The notes: generated by a model not told the origin, from the sequence alone. A stretch of 64,000 nt of DNA from Vibrio jasicida CAIM 1864 = LMG 25398 (GCF_000400365.1 NZ_BAOG01000014.1:1-64000), one strand, 5' to 3'; numbered from the stretch's first letter, positions 18,541-29,321 are shown. Numbers and translations: made by a program.

Positions 18541-18736
18541 TTGCTTTCTAAGAAAAATAGATGAGCTAGATACTAGCTAACTGAATAAAAAATAGCACTT
18601 TTATTTCTGAGTAATTCAATGTGATGCACATTAACGTAAAACTGAGTTTGTATGGTAAAATCGCGCGATAAATTGATGCATCATTAAGTTGTTTTCTTGT
18701 TGTTAAGAGAGTAACAATTTACCAAAGAGAATCACC

Positions 18737-20347
18737 ATGCTAACAGGCAAAATTCGTAATCAGATCGACCAAGTTTGGGAAATGTTTTGGACAGGCGGTG
18801 TCGCTAACCCAATTTCAGTTATCGAGCAGATCTCCTACCTACTATTTATTCGTCGTTTAGATGAACTACAAAAGACCGCTGAGCGTCGCAGCCAAGCGAC
18901 AGGTCTACCGATGAGCAACCCAACCTTTTCGCCTGAAGAGCAAGCCCTTCGTTGGAGTAGTTTCAAAGACAAAGATCCAGACGTAATGATGGAAATCGTT
19001 CGTGATCGTGTGTTCCCTAAAATCAAAGCGCTACAAAATGAAGGTAGCTTTGCTGAACACATGAAAGATGCGATTTTCATGATCCCATCGGCTAAGTTAT
19101 TAGATCAGGTCGTGCAGCTACTAAGTGCTATCGACATGAACGACAAAGACACCAAAGGCGATCTGTATGAGTATTTGTTAAGCAAGTTACAACAATCAGG
19201 CGTAAATGGTCAGTTCCGTACTCCGCGTAACATCATCCAAATGATGGTCGAGTTGATGCAGCCTAAAGTGGGCGACACCATATGTGACCCATCATCAGGT
19301 ACATGTGGTTTCTTAATGGCGGCGGTTGAGTATGTTGAAGAGCATCACGCTAAAGAAGTGAACAAGCCTGATAACCGTAAGCACTTTAACAATGAAATGT
19401 TTACTGGCTTCGATTTTGATAAACACATGCTACGCATTGGTGCGATGAACATGCTGCTGCATGGGATTGAAAACCCAAGTGTGCACTACCGCGATAGCTT
19501 GCAAGACCAAGGTGACGAGAATATCTCTGAAGCTTACAACCTTATCCTTGCCAACCCACCGTTTAAAGGCTCAGTTGATTTCGATATCGTTGCTCCAGAC
19601 TTACTGCGTGCATTAGGTAAGAATCCAGTTGTTAAGAAAACGGCACCTAAATTCAAAACCGAAATTGACGAAGATGGCAACGAAATTCAGGTTGAGGTGA
19701 AAAAGAAAAAGCCGACTGAAAAATCAGAGCTGCTGTTCTTAGCCTTAATCCTTCGTATGCTTAAAGTTGGTGGACGTGCGGCAGTTATCATTCCAGATGG
19801 TGTGTTATTTGGTTCAACCAAGGCGCATAAAACCATTCGTCAAAAAATCGTGCAGGATCAAAAATTGGAAGCGGTCATTTCACTGCCTTCTGGTGTCTTC
19901 AAACCTTACGCAGGGGTAAGTACCGCTATTCTTATCTTCACTAAAACGAACAGTGGTGGTACCGATAACGTTTGGTTCTATGACATGCAGGCAGACGGCT
20001 ATTCACTGGATGATAAGCGTACTCAGCTATTTAAGGACGGTGAAACGGCTACGCACGAGCAAAGCAACATTGCCGATATCATTACACGCTTTAAAACCCT
20101 GACTAACGAAGACAGTACACCAAACAGCGACAGCCCAGAGTATAAGCGCAATAAAACGGAACAGAGCTTTATGGTTCCGGTAGAGGACATCACCAATAAC
20201 GACTTTGACCTAAGCATTAACCGATACAAAGAAGTGGTGTACGAAGAGGTGCAATATGATGCACCAAAGGACATTTTGAAGCGCATTAAAACGCTACAAA
20301 ATAGTATGGCGAAGGGATTAGCTGATTTAGAAGGGTTGTTAAAATGA
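18737..20347 (+). CDS. hsdM: Type I restriction-modification methyltransferase subunit
   Basis: A 536-residue N6-adenine methyltransferase. The N-terminal HsdM helical domain (about 5-130) is followed by the SAM-binding motif DPSSGTCGF beginning at D184 and the catalytic NPPF beginning at N273. With HsdS it methylates the host copies of the recognition site. It starts the hsdMSR operon; its stop overlaps the hsdS start in ATGA. The cargo protects host and element from phage and plasmids. Confidence 0.95.
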   Translation: MLTGKIRNQIDQVWEMFWTGGVANPISVIEQISYLLFIRRLDELQKTAERRSQATGLPMSNPTFSPEEQALRWSSFKDKDPDVMMEIVRDRVFPKIKALQNEGSFAEHMKDAIFMIPSAKLLDQVVQLLSAIDMNDKDTKGDLYEYLLSKLQQSGVNGQFRTPRNIIQMMVELMQPKVGDTICDPSSGTCGFLMAAVEYVEEHHAKEVNKPDNRKHFNNEMFTGFDFDKHMLRIGAMNMLLHGIENPSVHYRDSLQDQGDENISEAYNLILANPPFKGSVDFDIVAPDLLRALGKNPVVKKTAPKFKTEIDEDGNEIQVEVKKKKPTEKSELLFLALILRMLKVGGRAAVIIPDGVLFGSTKAHKTIRQKIVQDQKLEAVISLPSGVFKPYAGVSTAILIFTKTNSGGTDNVWFYDMQADGYSLDDKRTQLFKDGETATHEQSNIADIITRFKTLTNEDSTPNSDSPEYKRNKTEQSFMVPVEDITNNDFDLSINRYKEVVYEEVQYDAPKDILKRIKTLQNSMAKGLADLEGLLK

Positions 20348-21498
20348 GCTGGCCTCTAGTTAATTTATCAACTGTCTGCCAAATCGATATGGGTTCTGCG
20401 CCTAAAGGTTCGACATATGTAGAGCTGGATAGAGGTGTGCCACTCATTGCTGGCGCAGCAGACTATGGCGATGTATTTCCTCGACCAAAGAAAGCAACAA
20501 TTGAACCAACAAAACTATGTAAAAAAGGCGACATCATAATTTGTGTTCGAGCTACGATTGGTGATTTGAACTGGGCAGATAAAGAATATTGCCTCGGACG
20601 CGGTGTTGCGGGGCTTAGAGCCAATGATGAAAAATTAGACTCAAAATACTTATGGTATTTTATCGCATCAATTGAAGATGAGTTATATCGGAATTCAACG
20701 GGTTCGACTTTCCCTCAAATAAACAAGAAAGTAATCGAATCTCTGAAAATCCCACTCCCCCCACTAGAAACCCAAAAGCAAATCGCAGCGGTGCTAGAAA
20801 AAGCCGATCAATTGCGTAAAGACTGCCAGCAAATGGAACAAGAGCTAAACAGCCTCGCTCAGTCAGTGTTTATTGAGATGTTTGGTGATCAATTAACTTC
20901 GCCACATGACGTCCTTGGTAATGTATCCAATGTTGTTTCTGGGGTCACCAAGGGCCAGAAACATAACAATAAAGTTATTGTTAAAGCACCGTATATGCGA
21001 GTTGCGAATGTTCAAGCTGGTTATTTAAATCTTAATGAAATTAAAGAAATAGAAGTTAAGGAATCTGATGTTGAGAAGTACAAATTAGAGGTTGGTGATG
21101 TTCTTCTAACTGAAGGCGGTGATCATGACAAGCTTGGTCGTGGCGCTATATGGAATGGTGAAGTAGATAACTGTATCCACCAAAACCATGTATTCCGTGT
21201 TCGTTTAGATACAGAACTATATACATCTCAGTGGTTTAATGGGTTCTTAAAGACAGATTTTGCTAAGCGGTATTTCCTCAAGTGTGCCAAAAAGACTACA
21301 AACCTTGCGTCTATCAATATAACGCAACTTAAGGGGTTGCCAATGCCCGATATTGATATTAAAGAACAGGTTAGGTTTGAGAAGATTATTACAAGTATTA
21401 ACTCTCAAATGCTCTCTAATACTGAGCTGGCTCATCAGTATGATGAGAATTTCAACGCTCTCATGCAAAAAGCCTTTAAAGGCGAGCTAAACCTATAA
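20344..21498 (+). CDS. hsdS: Type I restriction-modification specificity subunit
   Basis: A 384-residue specificity protein with two target-recognition domains (about 1-140 and 185-345), each followed by a conserved helix (LPPLETQKQIAAVLEKADQL centrally, EQVRFEKIITSINSQML at the end). The two domains read the two halves of a split DNA site. The first begins with WPLVNLSTVCQIDMGSAPKG, the second with LGNVSNVVSGVTKGQ. The target sequence cannot be predicted from the protein alone. Confidence 0.93.
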   Translation: MSWPLVNLSTVCQIDMGSAPKGSTYVELDRGVPLIAGAADYGDVFPRPKKATIEPTKLCKKGDIIICVRATIGDLNWADKEYCLGRGVAGLRANDEKLDSKYLWYFIASIEDELYRNSTGSTFPQINKKVIESLKIPLPPLETQKQIAAVLEKADQLRKDCQQMEQELNSLAQSVFIEMFGDQLTSPHDVLGNVSNVVSGVTKGQKHNNKVIVKAPYMRVANVQAGYLNLNEIKEIEVKESDVEKYKLEVGDVLLTEGGDHDKLGRGAIWNGEVDNCIHQNHVFRVRLDTELYTSQWFNGFLKTDFAKRYFLKCAKKTTNLASINITQLKGLPMPDIDIKEQVRFEKIITSINSQMLSNTELAHQYDENFNALMQKAFKGELNL

Positions 21499-21532
21499 CG
21501 AATAATAACAATATGATGTAAAAGGAAATTCA

Positions 21533-24500
21533 ATGTCAGATACGGCTAACTCTTCGCCTAGCGCTGAAGGCAACTCTTCTCAACAGAGCAACTTTGCGTT
21601 TATGGACGTTGCCCTTAACGGTGGCAGCGATGTATACACCACGCGTTGTGCCGAGATTAAAACTCGTGCACAAAATGCGGAACGCAACATCAAAACCGAT
21701 CCACGTATCGCAGGCTTCTATGCCCGTAATGCATTGGAGTTAATGGTTGAAACCGTATTTGACATTGATAACTGGTTAACCCGCCCACGTCATGATGCGA
21801 CCTTAATGTCGCTCATTCATGACAAGGGCTTTAAGCAAAACCTCACCACCAATCTGTTCCCTAAGCTCAAACTGGTGATCAAGGTTGGCAACGAGGCGGT
21901 ACACAGTAAAACTACACTGCCACAGCGTGATGCTTTGCAAGCCGTTAAAGAACTGCACCATGTGTTGTATTGGTTTATTCGCACCTATACACCAGACTTG
22001 AATCGTAGTCAGTTTTTAGTTCAGTCATTTGATGAAACCTTAATCCATCAGCAAGTGGTTATTGATGCAACAGTGGCGACCAAAGCGCTAAGTAGCATCA
22101 AACGGGTTCAAGAGTTAGAGAAGCAGCTAGAGCTAGAAGACAAAGTTGAGCGTGAAGCTTACCTCAAGCAGCTAAAAGAAAACGAGGCGCTCAAAGCAGC
22201 AAACCAAGCCTTACTTGAGCAGATCGAGCAAGCCAAGCAAAGTGCGGAAAAAGTCACCGATACACACGACTACAACGAGGAAGAAACTCGCACTTATCTT
22301 ATTGATGTACTTCTGCACGAGGCTGGTTGGAAACTAGAACATAAGCGAGACCGTGAATACCCAGTATCAGGCATGCCAATTTCTCAGGCTAACCCTAAAG
22401 GTAATGGCTTTGTTGACTACGTTCTATGGGGAGACGACGGGACCGCGTTAGCGGTTGTTGAGGCAAAACGCACTCATCGCCGAGCCGAAGACGGGCAACA
22501 ACAAGCGAAGCTTTACGCTGATTGCTTAGAAAAGCAGTGTGGGGTGCGCCCAGTTATTTTCTACACCAACGGCTATGAGACACATCTGTGGGATGATCAT
22601 TTTTACCCGCCACGTCAAGTTCAAGGCTTTTACACCAAAGCCGAACTAGAGCTTATGGTGAAGCGTCGTACCGACCGTAAACCTTTCTTTGAAAATGGGC
22701 AGCCGAACAACAATCTTGTTATTAACAACGAGATCACCAACCGTCACTATCAAAAGTCAGCCATTACTAAACTGCTGCAAGACTTTGAGCTAGAACATGA
22801 GCGCAAAGGACTATTCGTTATGGCGACGGGTACAGGTAAAACTCGTACAGTGATCAGCCTTGTTGATTTGTTAGTGAAAAACGATTGGGTTAAGAACATC
22901 CTGTTCCTTGCTGACCGTAATGCGCTACTCACTCAAGCCAAGAAGAACTTCGTTAAGCTACTGCCTCGCGTAAGTTGTTCGATTTTAGATTCTGGTCAGC
23001 GTAAAAACAGTATCGACAGTCGCTTGTACTTCTCTACATACCCGACCATGAAGAATCTACTGGATCGAGGCGCAGATGAGCGTCCATTTGGTGTCGGTCA
23101 TTTCGATTTGATTGTTGTCGATGAAGCGCACCGTTCGGTCTACTCGAAGTACCGCCAAATCTTCGAGTATTTTGATGGCTTCTTAGTAGGGTTAACAGCG
23201 ACACCAAAGGATGAAGTTGAAAAAGATACTTATGGCATTTTTGACCTGCAAAAAGGGATGCCAACCTACGCTTATGAAGACGACAAAGCGTATGACCAAG
23301 GCTACCTTGTGCCACCAACTAAGATTTCTGTCGCAACCAAGTTTTTACGTGAAGGCATTAAGTACAAAGACCTATCACCTGAAGAGCAAGAAGAGTGGGA
23401 AAACAAAGCTGAACTCGAAGATCGAGATGAAGTATTACCATCTGAAGTGAATAACTTCTTGTTTAATACCGATACTGCCGAGAAGATGTTTGCTCAGTTA
23501 ATGAGTAAAGATGAGCGCGGTGGTATTCACGTTGAAGGTGGCGATGTCATTGGTAAAACCATCATCTTTGCTGCCAATAACCCTCACGCACAGTTTCTGC
23601 AAGAAGTATTCAACAAGAATTACCCTAAATGGGCTGGTAAATTAGCTCGTGTGATCACATGGAAAGAAACCTATGCACAAAGCCTAATTGATGAGTTTGG
23701 TGGCGACGAAAACAAGATTGACGAATTCGACCCTAAGAACCCTACTTGTCGCATTGCAATCTCCGTAGATATGCTCGATACCGGTATTGATGTACCTGAA
23801 GTAGTGAACCTTGTTTTCTTCAAAGTCGTTCGATCAAAAGTGAAATTCACCCAGATGATTGGGCGTGGAACACGTTTGTGTAAAGACCTGTTTGGTCCGA
23901 ATGATAATAAGAAGACATTTAAGGTTTTCGATTATTGCCAAAACTTTGAGTATTTCGATGCGAACCCTGAAGGTATTGCGGTCGGTGTGGCGAAACCCGT
24001 GACTCAACAGGTATTCGAGAAGCGCGTACTACTCAGTACATTACTTAACAGCAGTTTGAATAATGAAGAGTTCCGAGAGCAACACCCAGAAGACTGCGAG
24101 CGCTATTCTGAGTTAAATCGTTACCAACTGGATATGTTGCACCACATTGTTAGTGGTATGAATCTCGATAATTTCATTGTAAGACCGAAGCGTCGAGCGA
24201 TTGAGCCATTTTTAGAGCGTGAGCATTGGGATAACATTGATGACGCTAAGTTTACTGAGCTAGAGAGTCAGATCTCAGAACTACCGACGGAAGCAGACGC
24301 TTTTAACTCTGATGAGCAGCTTAACCATCTATCACACCGATTTGATAGCCTTGTACTGACCATGCAGCTAGACCTATTAGAGAAAGGTATGATCTCGGAA
24401 ACAAGCCGTGGGCGAGTTATAGAGTTTGCAGAACAGTTAGAAGCTAAATCAACCATCCCAGCGGTACAAGCACAACTACAATTGATTCAGGACATCCAGA

Positions 24501-25165
24501 CCCAAGAGTTTTGGCAAGATATCCACCTAGTGACGCTGGAAGGGTTACGACGTAAGTTGCGAAATCTGATGTTTGCGTTGGACAAAGATAAAAAAGAGAT
24601 GGTGTACACCAACTTTGAAGACGAGATTCAAGGTGTCCATGATGTGACAAACGTATACAAGAACCCAAGCGTCGATTTAGCTCAGTATCGAAAGAAGATT
24701 GAACTCTATATTCAAGATCACCAAGACCAATTAACCATCCAAAAGCTAAAGCGTAATAAAGCCATTACCCAAGCGGACTTAGATGTTTTAGAAGGCTTGT
24801 TACTGGAAGCTAGCGGTATGAGTGATGTGGAAACGTATCGCGAAAAAATCCTACAAGAGAAGCCTTTAGGTACTTTTATTCGCGAGCTTGTCGGCTTAGA
24901 CATGAATGCAGCAAAAGAAGCATTCAGTAGTTTCCTTGATGAAGAGGCGTATAACGCCGAGCAAATTCAGTTCGTCGATCAAGTGATTGACTACCTCGTT
25001 AGCAACGGCATCTTAGATATGTCGCAGCTCTTCGAGCCACCATTTACTGATAACCACGGCGAAAGCGCTTACGGCTTCTTCGATGAAGGCACCGTAGTGG
25101 AGTTGTTCGGAGTGATTCGCAAAGTAAATGCGAATGCAGTGGTTGCTGAAAGTCAGAGTGCTTAG
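21533..25165 (+). CDS. hsdR: Type I restriction endonuclease subunit with N-terminal DUF4145-like domain
   Basis: A 1210-residue translocase-nuclease. In order: a DUF4145/HEPN-like helical domain (about 25-165), a coiled coil (about 185-245), the HSDR_N nuclease with E310 and K312 in VVEAKRT, SF2 helicase motifs (ATGTGKT with K436, DEAH from D530, LTATP, MIGRGTR), and an EcoEI-type C-terminal domain. It cleaves unmodified DNA after ATP-driven translocation. It lies 34 bases behind hsdS and only 11 bases before the reverse transcriptase gene, so defence genes may be cotranscribed. Confidence 0.93.
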   Translation: MSDTANSSPSAEGNSSQQSNFAFMDVALNGGSDVYTTRCAEIKTRAQNAERNIKTDPRIAGFYARNALELMVETVFDIDNWLTRPRHDATLMSLIHDKGFKQNLTTNLFPKLKLVIKVGNEAVHSKTTLPQRDALQAVKELHHVLYWFIRTYTPDLNRSQFLVQSFDETLIHQQVVIDATVATKALSSIKRVQELEKQLELEDKVEREAYLKQLKENEALKAANQALLEQIEQAKQSAEKVTDTHDYNEEETRTYLIDVLLHEAGWKLEHKRDREYPVSGMPISQANPKGNGFVDYVLWGDDGTALAVVEAKRTHRRAEDGQQQAKLYADCLEKQCGVRPVIFYTNGYETHLWDDHFYPPRQVQGFYTKAELELMVKRRTDRKPFFENGQPNNNLVINNEITNRHYQKSAITKLLQDFELEHERKGLFVMATGTGKTRTVISLVDLLVKNDWVKNILFLADRNALLTQAKKNFVKLLPRVSCSILDSGQRKNSIDSRLYFSTYPTMKNLLDRGADERPFGVGHFDLIVVDEAHRSVYSKYRQIFEYFDGFLVGLTATPKDEVEKDTYGIFDLQKGMPTYAYEDDKAYDQGYLVPPTKISVATKFLREGIKYKDLSPEEQEEWENKAELEDRDEVLPSEVNNFLFNTDTAEKMFAQLMSKDERGGIHVEGGDVIGKTIIFAANNPHAQFLQEVFNKNYPKWAGKLARVITWKETYAQSLIDEFGGDENKIDEFDPKNPTCRIAISVDMLDTGIDVPEVVNLVFFKVVRSKVKFTQMIGRGTRLCKDLFGPNDNKKTFKVFDYCQNFEYFDANPEGIAVGVAKPVTQQVFEKRVLLSTLLNSSLNNEEFREQHPEDCERYSELNRYQLDMLHHIVSGMNLDNFIVRPKRRAIEPFLEREHWDNIDDAKFTELESQISELPTEADAFNSDEQLNHLSHRFDSLVLTMQLDLLEKGMISETSRGRVIEFAEQLEAKSTIPAVQAQLQLIQDIQTQEFWQDIHLVTLEGLRRKLRNLMFALDKDKKEMVYTNFEDEIQGVHDVTNVYKNPSVDLAQYRKKIELYIQDHQDQLTIQKLKRNKAITQADLDVLEGLLLEASGMSDVETYREKILQEKPLGTFIRELVGLDMNAAKEAFSSFLDEEAYNAEQIQFVDQVIDYLVSNGILDMSQLFEPPFTDNHGESAYGFFDEGTVVELFGVIRKVNANAVVAESQSA

Positions 25166-25176
25166 GTTTATAAATA

Positions 25177-28100
25177 ATGAAATTATTAGATAAGAAATAC
25201 TACAACCTTGAACCTAAGTTCGAGTACCTTAAAGATGAATTTATTCTTGGCTTAGCTTGGAAAAAAACTGATGCTTTTATACGAACACATAATTGGTATG
25301 CAAATCTTCTAGAGCTAGATAAATACGCACTGGATATAAGTGATGAAGTAAAAGACTGGTCAACAGAAATTGATGATTGGGACTTAACTACAAGTGATAT
25401 TGAATTGATACCAGCCCCTAAAGGAGCCAATTGGTCAATTGAAGGGGGGCAATGGATTCAAAAAAAGGATGCTCCAAGACTACGCCCTTTAGCGGATATT
25501 AATATTAAAGATCAGTCTATTGCTACGGCAGTGGCCATGTGCCTTGCTGACGCTATAGAAACAAGACAAAAAGATTGTTCTTTAACAGGTTTGGACTATT
25601 CAACTCATATAAAAAACAAAGTATTCAGCTATGGGAATAGGTTACTTTGTGACTGGGAAAATGAAAAAGCGAGGTTCCGTTGGGGAGGTAGTGAGTACTA
25701 CCGAAAGTTCTCTTCTGATTACCGAAGTTTTTTGCAAAGGCCTATTTCCATTGGTCGGGAAGTTGTGCATAAAGTTAGCGAAATTGACGATGTTTTCATT
25801 GTCAATTTAGATTTATCTAACTTTTATGGATCAATTAAGCTAGAGGTTTTATTAGATAAGCTAAAAGAGCTCGCTAGCGAGCATTACGGCAATCAAGTCC
25901 TTGAGGAAGATAGTTTTTGGGACTGTGCGAGTCAGGTTTTAAGTTGGTCTTGGTCTGCAAGCTCTATTGATTTACTGAATCACCTAGAGCTACCAGAAAA
26001 CGTAGGCTTACCTCAGGGATTAGCATCTGCTGGAGCTCTCGCGAATGCTTACTTAATAGGCTTTGATGAGGCTTTGAGTTCTAAACTGAGAACTAGGATC
26101 GAAGGTAGTCAAATTTTGTTACACGACTATTGTCGATATGTCGACGATATCAGGTTTGTTGTTTCTGGTGAGGCTTTGACTCACGATGAAATCAAAGAGT
26201 CAGTTTATGAATTGGTTCAGGATATTCTTGATGAGACGCTAGATCAAGATGAACTGGAAGAAAAACCGCGTTTAACTGTTAATGAAACTAAAACCCATGT
26301 TTTTGATCTATCTGATCTTGATAATGGAAGCAGTCTAACTCATAGAATCAATGAGATTCAACACGAAGTCGCAGCGTCAAGTGTCCCTGAACGTAGTGGG
26401 TTGGATAACAATATACCAGCACTCCAACAATTATTATTAACTGAGCAAGATAGTTTTTTAGAAGGTGTTGAGTGCTTACTTCCGGGGTTTAGTTCTGATA
26501 AGTCAATTAAAGTTGATTCCTTACGTCGATTTTCGGCTCATAGACTAGAAACAAGTTTAGCAAAAAAGAGCAAGTTGATTTCACCAAACGAAAGAAAGCA
26601 GTTTGAAAATGAATCAGTTTTGATTACTAAGCGCTTATTACAAGCTTGGCTAAAAGACCCATCGATTATGGTGATTTTTCGTAAAGCGCTAATGATTAAT
26701 CCCTCTCTCGATATCTACAGTAATATTTTGAATATGATATTTGAACGAATCAAGGGTGATAGTGATAAGTTCGATAAACATATTATGTTATATCTATTGT
26801 CAGATATTTTCCGAAGTGTTGTCGACATATATAGAAGTTTAGATTCAGAGCGTTTAGTCGATTACCAGAAGCTCATGAGTGAAGTTACATCCGTTGCGCA
26901 AAAACTTATGAACCTTAAGGTTAACGAGCCGTTTCCGAGCTATGTATATCAGCAGGCTCTATTCTTTCTTGCTGTTGCCAATAAACCTTACATGACGAAT
27001 GATAAGTCTATCCCAGCTCTTGCTAAGCTTCAGAGTGTTTTAATTAGACAGCACCTTGACCCTTTGGATAGTAAAGATGGATATTTGTTTGAACTATCAG
27101 CTCAAATTAGCAATGACTATCAAGCTAATGCTGCTTTTTTGCTTTCTCATCCAAATAAGAGAAAGGTTGTTGACTCAATTATAAAAAAGTTTGCTTTACG
27201 AGGCGGTCCATTTTGGCGAGTGCTTTGGAAGGAGATTGTAAGAACTCAGGACCGACCTAAAATAAACAGATTTAGGTGGGCTATTCCGCCGCAAGAATCA
27301 AGGCCTAATGGTTCTGAGCACTATTTGTCGTCAGTAATTAGCTTTAAAGAAAACCCGTTTAGGTTCGAACATGCGCTTCTTAAACTAGGTATAGCATTGG
27401 TTAAAACCATGGAGGATGAAACTAACCATCTGTGGCGTACAGATGGTAAGCAATATTCACCACATCAAATAGTAGTCGAGAGTAACACTGACTCTTGGAC
27501 AGACCTTTGGCGCCCTAGTGTAACCATTGGTTGCTCTGTGGGAAAAATAGATCAAACACCTAAAGATCCTCGCTATGTAAGTCCTAAGTGGTTAGCAAAG
27601 CGCCAACGAGGAGTTTACGATGAACAAAAACTCTACTGGGTGTGTAGCATTTTACGAAGTGCAGCCTTAGGCAATATAGACTTTACTCAGAGGAATGATT
27701 TAAAGCTTGATGTCGAAAAATATGATGGTATTCGTTCTCAGTGGTATAAGCGAAGTATGGGGATGTTGCATACACCAGAATCAATTGTTGGAACATATGG
27801 AACTATAAGCGATTGGTTTGCTAGTCTCCTCCAACATGGTCTTCAATGGCCTGGCTTTTCGTCTTCCTATATAGAGGAAGAGGATATTTTAGCTATAGGT
27901 TGTCTGGATGACTTTAAAGATTGTTTGCAGAAGAGACTGACGTATCTCAATGCACAAATATGCATGTCATCTAACGTGCCAACTTTGCCTACTGTTGTTA
28001 AGAGACCAGAGCTAGCGTCTAATCAATTTAGAATAGTAACTGTTCAGCAGCTCTTCCCTAAAGATAAACACTTTCACCCTTCAGATGTGAAGCTAGATCA

Positions 28101-28872
28101 CCATGATATCCGTTGGAAGCATAGGGAACACCTTGCGGAAGTTTGCAAACTGACGGAGCAGACTTTAAGTGCAAAGCAAAGAACAGAGTCTAGAGAGCAA
28201 AAAAGTACGGCGGACTTGATAGTGTTTTCTGAGGTTGCGGTACATCCGGATGATGAGGATATATTAAGAGCACTTGCTTTTAGAACTAAAGCGATAATTT
28301 TTGCTGGATTTGTCTTTACTGAGCTAGATGGCCGTATAGTCAACAAAGCTCGTTGGATTATCCCAGACTCCTCTGAATCAGGAATTCAATGGCGTATTCG
28401 TGATCAGGGTAAATTTCATATGACTCGTGATGAAATTACTTTAGGGGTTCAAGGATATCGACCATCTCAGCATGTCATTTCTATTGAAGGTCACTCCGAG
28501 GGACCGTTCAAGCTTACTGGCGCGATATGCTATGATGCGACGGATATAAAGCTCGCTGCCGATCTTAGAGACTTGACAGATATGTTCGTGATAGCAGCGT
28601 ATAACAAAGATGTTAATACCTTCGATAATATGGCTTCCGCTCTTCAATGGCATATGTATCAGCACATCGTTATTGCTAATACTGGCGAATATGGTGGCTC
28701 TACAATGCAGGCGCCTTATAAAGAGAGTTATCATAAGTTGATATCGCACACTCATGGGGCCAATCAGATAGCGATTAGCACCGCTGATATTGATCTTGCT
28801 GCATTTAGACGAAAAGTAAAAGAATACAAAAAAACAAAAGCTCAGCCTGCTGGTTTTGCCCGAAAAAATTGA
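25177..28872 (+). CDS. drt1a: DRT1-type (UG1) reverse transcriptase fused to a nitrilase domain
   Basis: A 1231-residue defence protein. The N-terminal third is a reverse transcriptase: D212 in VNLDLSNFYGSI (motif A), LPQGLASAGALANAY (motif B) and YVDD with D323/D324 (motif C). A long helical middle follows, and residues about 985-1220 resemble a nitrilase: E1019 (VFSEVAV), K1057 (NKARWIIP) and C1118 (GAICYDATD) fit the Glu-Lys-Cys triad. This architecture is that of unknown-group 1 RTs, the DRT type 1 anti-phage systems. A small membrane protein follows at once, as in that system. The name rests on architecture. Confidence 0.85.
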   Translation: MKLLDKKYYNLEPKFEYLKDEFILGLAWKKTDAFIRTHNWYANLLELDKYALDISDEVKDWSTEIDDWDLTTSDIELIPAPKGANWSIEGGQWIQKKDAPRLRPLADINIKDQSIATAVAMCLADAIETRQKDCSLTGLDYSTHIKNKVFSYGNRLLCDWENEKARFRWGGSEYYRKFSSDYRSFLQRPISIGREVVHKVSEIDDVFIVNLDLSNFYGSIKLEVLLDKLKELASEHYGNQVLEEDSFWDCASQVLSWSWSASSIDLLNHLELPENVGLPQGLASAGALANAYLIGFDEALSSKLRTRIEGSQILLHDYCRYVDDIRFVVSGEALTHDEIKESVYELVQDILDETLDQDELEEKPRLTVNETKTHVFDLSDLDNGSSLTHRINEIQHEVAASSVPERSGLDNNIPALQQLLLTEQDSFLEGVECLLPGFSSDKSIKVDSLRRFSAHRLETSLAKKSKLISPNERKQFENESVLITKRLLQAWLKDPSIMVIFRKALMINPSLDIYSNILNMIFERIKGDSDKFDKHIMLYLLSDIFRSVVDIYRSLDSERLVDYQKLMSEVTSVAQKLMNLKVNEPFPSYVYQQALFFLAVANKPYMTNDKSIPALAKLQSVLIRQHLDPLDSKDGYLFELSAQISNDYQANAAFLLSHPNKRKVVDSIIKKFALRGGPFWRVLWKEIVRTQDRPKINRFRWAIPPQESRPNGSEHYLSSVISFKENPFRFEHALLKLGIALVKTMEDETNHLWRTDGKQYSPHQIVVESNTDSWTDLWRPSVTIGCSVGKIDQTPKDPRYVSPKWLAKRQRGVYDEQKLYWVCSILRSAALGNIDFTQRNDLKLDVEKYDGIRSQWYKRSMGMLHTPESIVGTYGTISDWFASLLQHGLQWPGFSSSYIEEEDILAIGCLDDFKDCLQKRLTYLNAQICMSSNVPTLPTVVKRPELASNQFRIVTVQQLFPKDKHFHPSDVKLDHHDIRWKHREHLAEVCKLTEQTLSAKQRTESREQKSTADLIVFSEVAVHPDDEDILRALAFRTKAIIFAGFVFTELDGRIVNKARWIIPDSSESGIQWRIRDQGKFHMTRDEITLGVQGYRPSQHVISIEGHSEGPFKLTGAICYDATDIKLAADLRDLTDMFVIAAYNKDVNTFDNMASALQWHMYQHIVIANTGEYGGSTMQAPYKESYHKLISHTHGANQIAISTADIDLAAFRRKVKEYKKTKAQPAGFARKN

Positions 28873-28880
28873 GAGGTATT

Positions 28881-29321
28881 ATGGATACATTAGTTAAGCT
28901 AGCTACAATTTTTTCTCCTTTAATAAGCGCTGGTGTTGCTATTTGGGCTATTTGCGTTGCAACTAAGACTATTAAGGAAAACAAAGAGATTGCGAAAAAA
29001 TCTGTCGCTGACACTGCGTATCAGACATATTTGCAGCTAGCAATGGAGAATTCAGATTTTGCTAAGGGCTATAAAGCTATCTCGGAAGACGACCCCAAAT
29101 ATGCTCAGTATGTATGGTATGTAGCGAGAATGATGTTTTGTTTTGAACAGATAGCAGAGGTTGAAGGAAATCTTAAAGACAGCACTTGGTATAAAACTAT
29201 AATCAAGCACGTTGGTTTTCACTTAGAACACTTTGATAAGTCCAATGCCGTAGAGGAAGAGTTATATATTCAGCCTCTACTAGATATTATTCTCTTAAGT
29301 CGTAAAAAACAAACGACATAG
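28881..29321 (+). CDS. drt1b: Small membrane protein, partner of the RT-nitrilase
   Basis: A 146-residue protein with one N-terminal transmembrane helix (about residues 7-29, FSPLISAGVAIWAICVATKT) and a soluble helical remainder. I used the ATG at 28881 behind GAGGT; an upstream TTG overlaps the RT stop. Its position right behind the RT-nitrilase gene and its size match the accessory membrane protein of DRT1 systems. Its mechanism is unknown; a membrane effector role is an inference. Confidence 0.7.
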   Translation: MDTLVKLATIFSPLISAGVAIWAICVATKTIKENKEIAKKSVADTAYQTYLQLAMENSDFAKGYKAISEDDPKYAQYVWYVARMMFCFEQIAEVEGNLKDSTWYKTIIKHVGFHLEHFDKSNAVEEELYIQPLLDIILLSRKKQTT

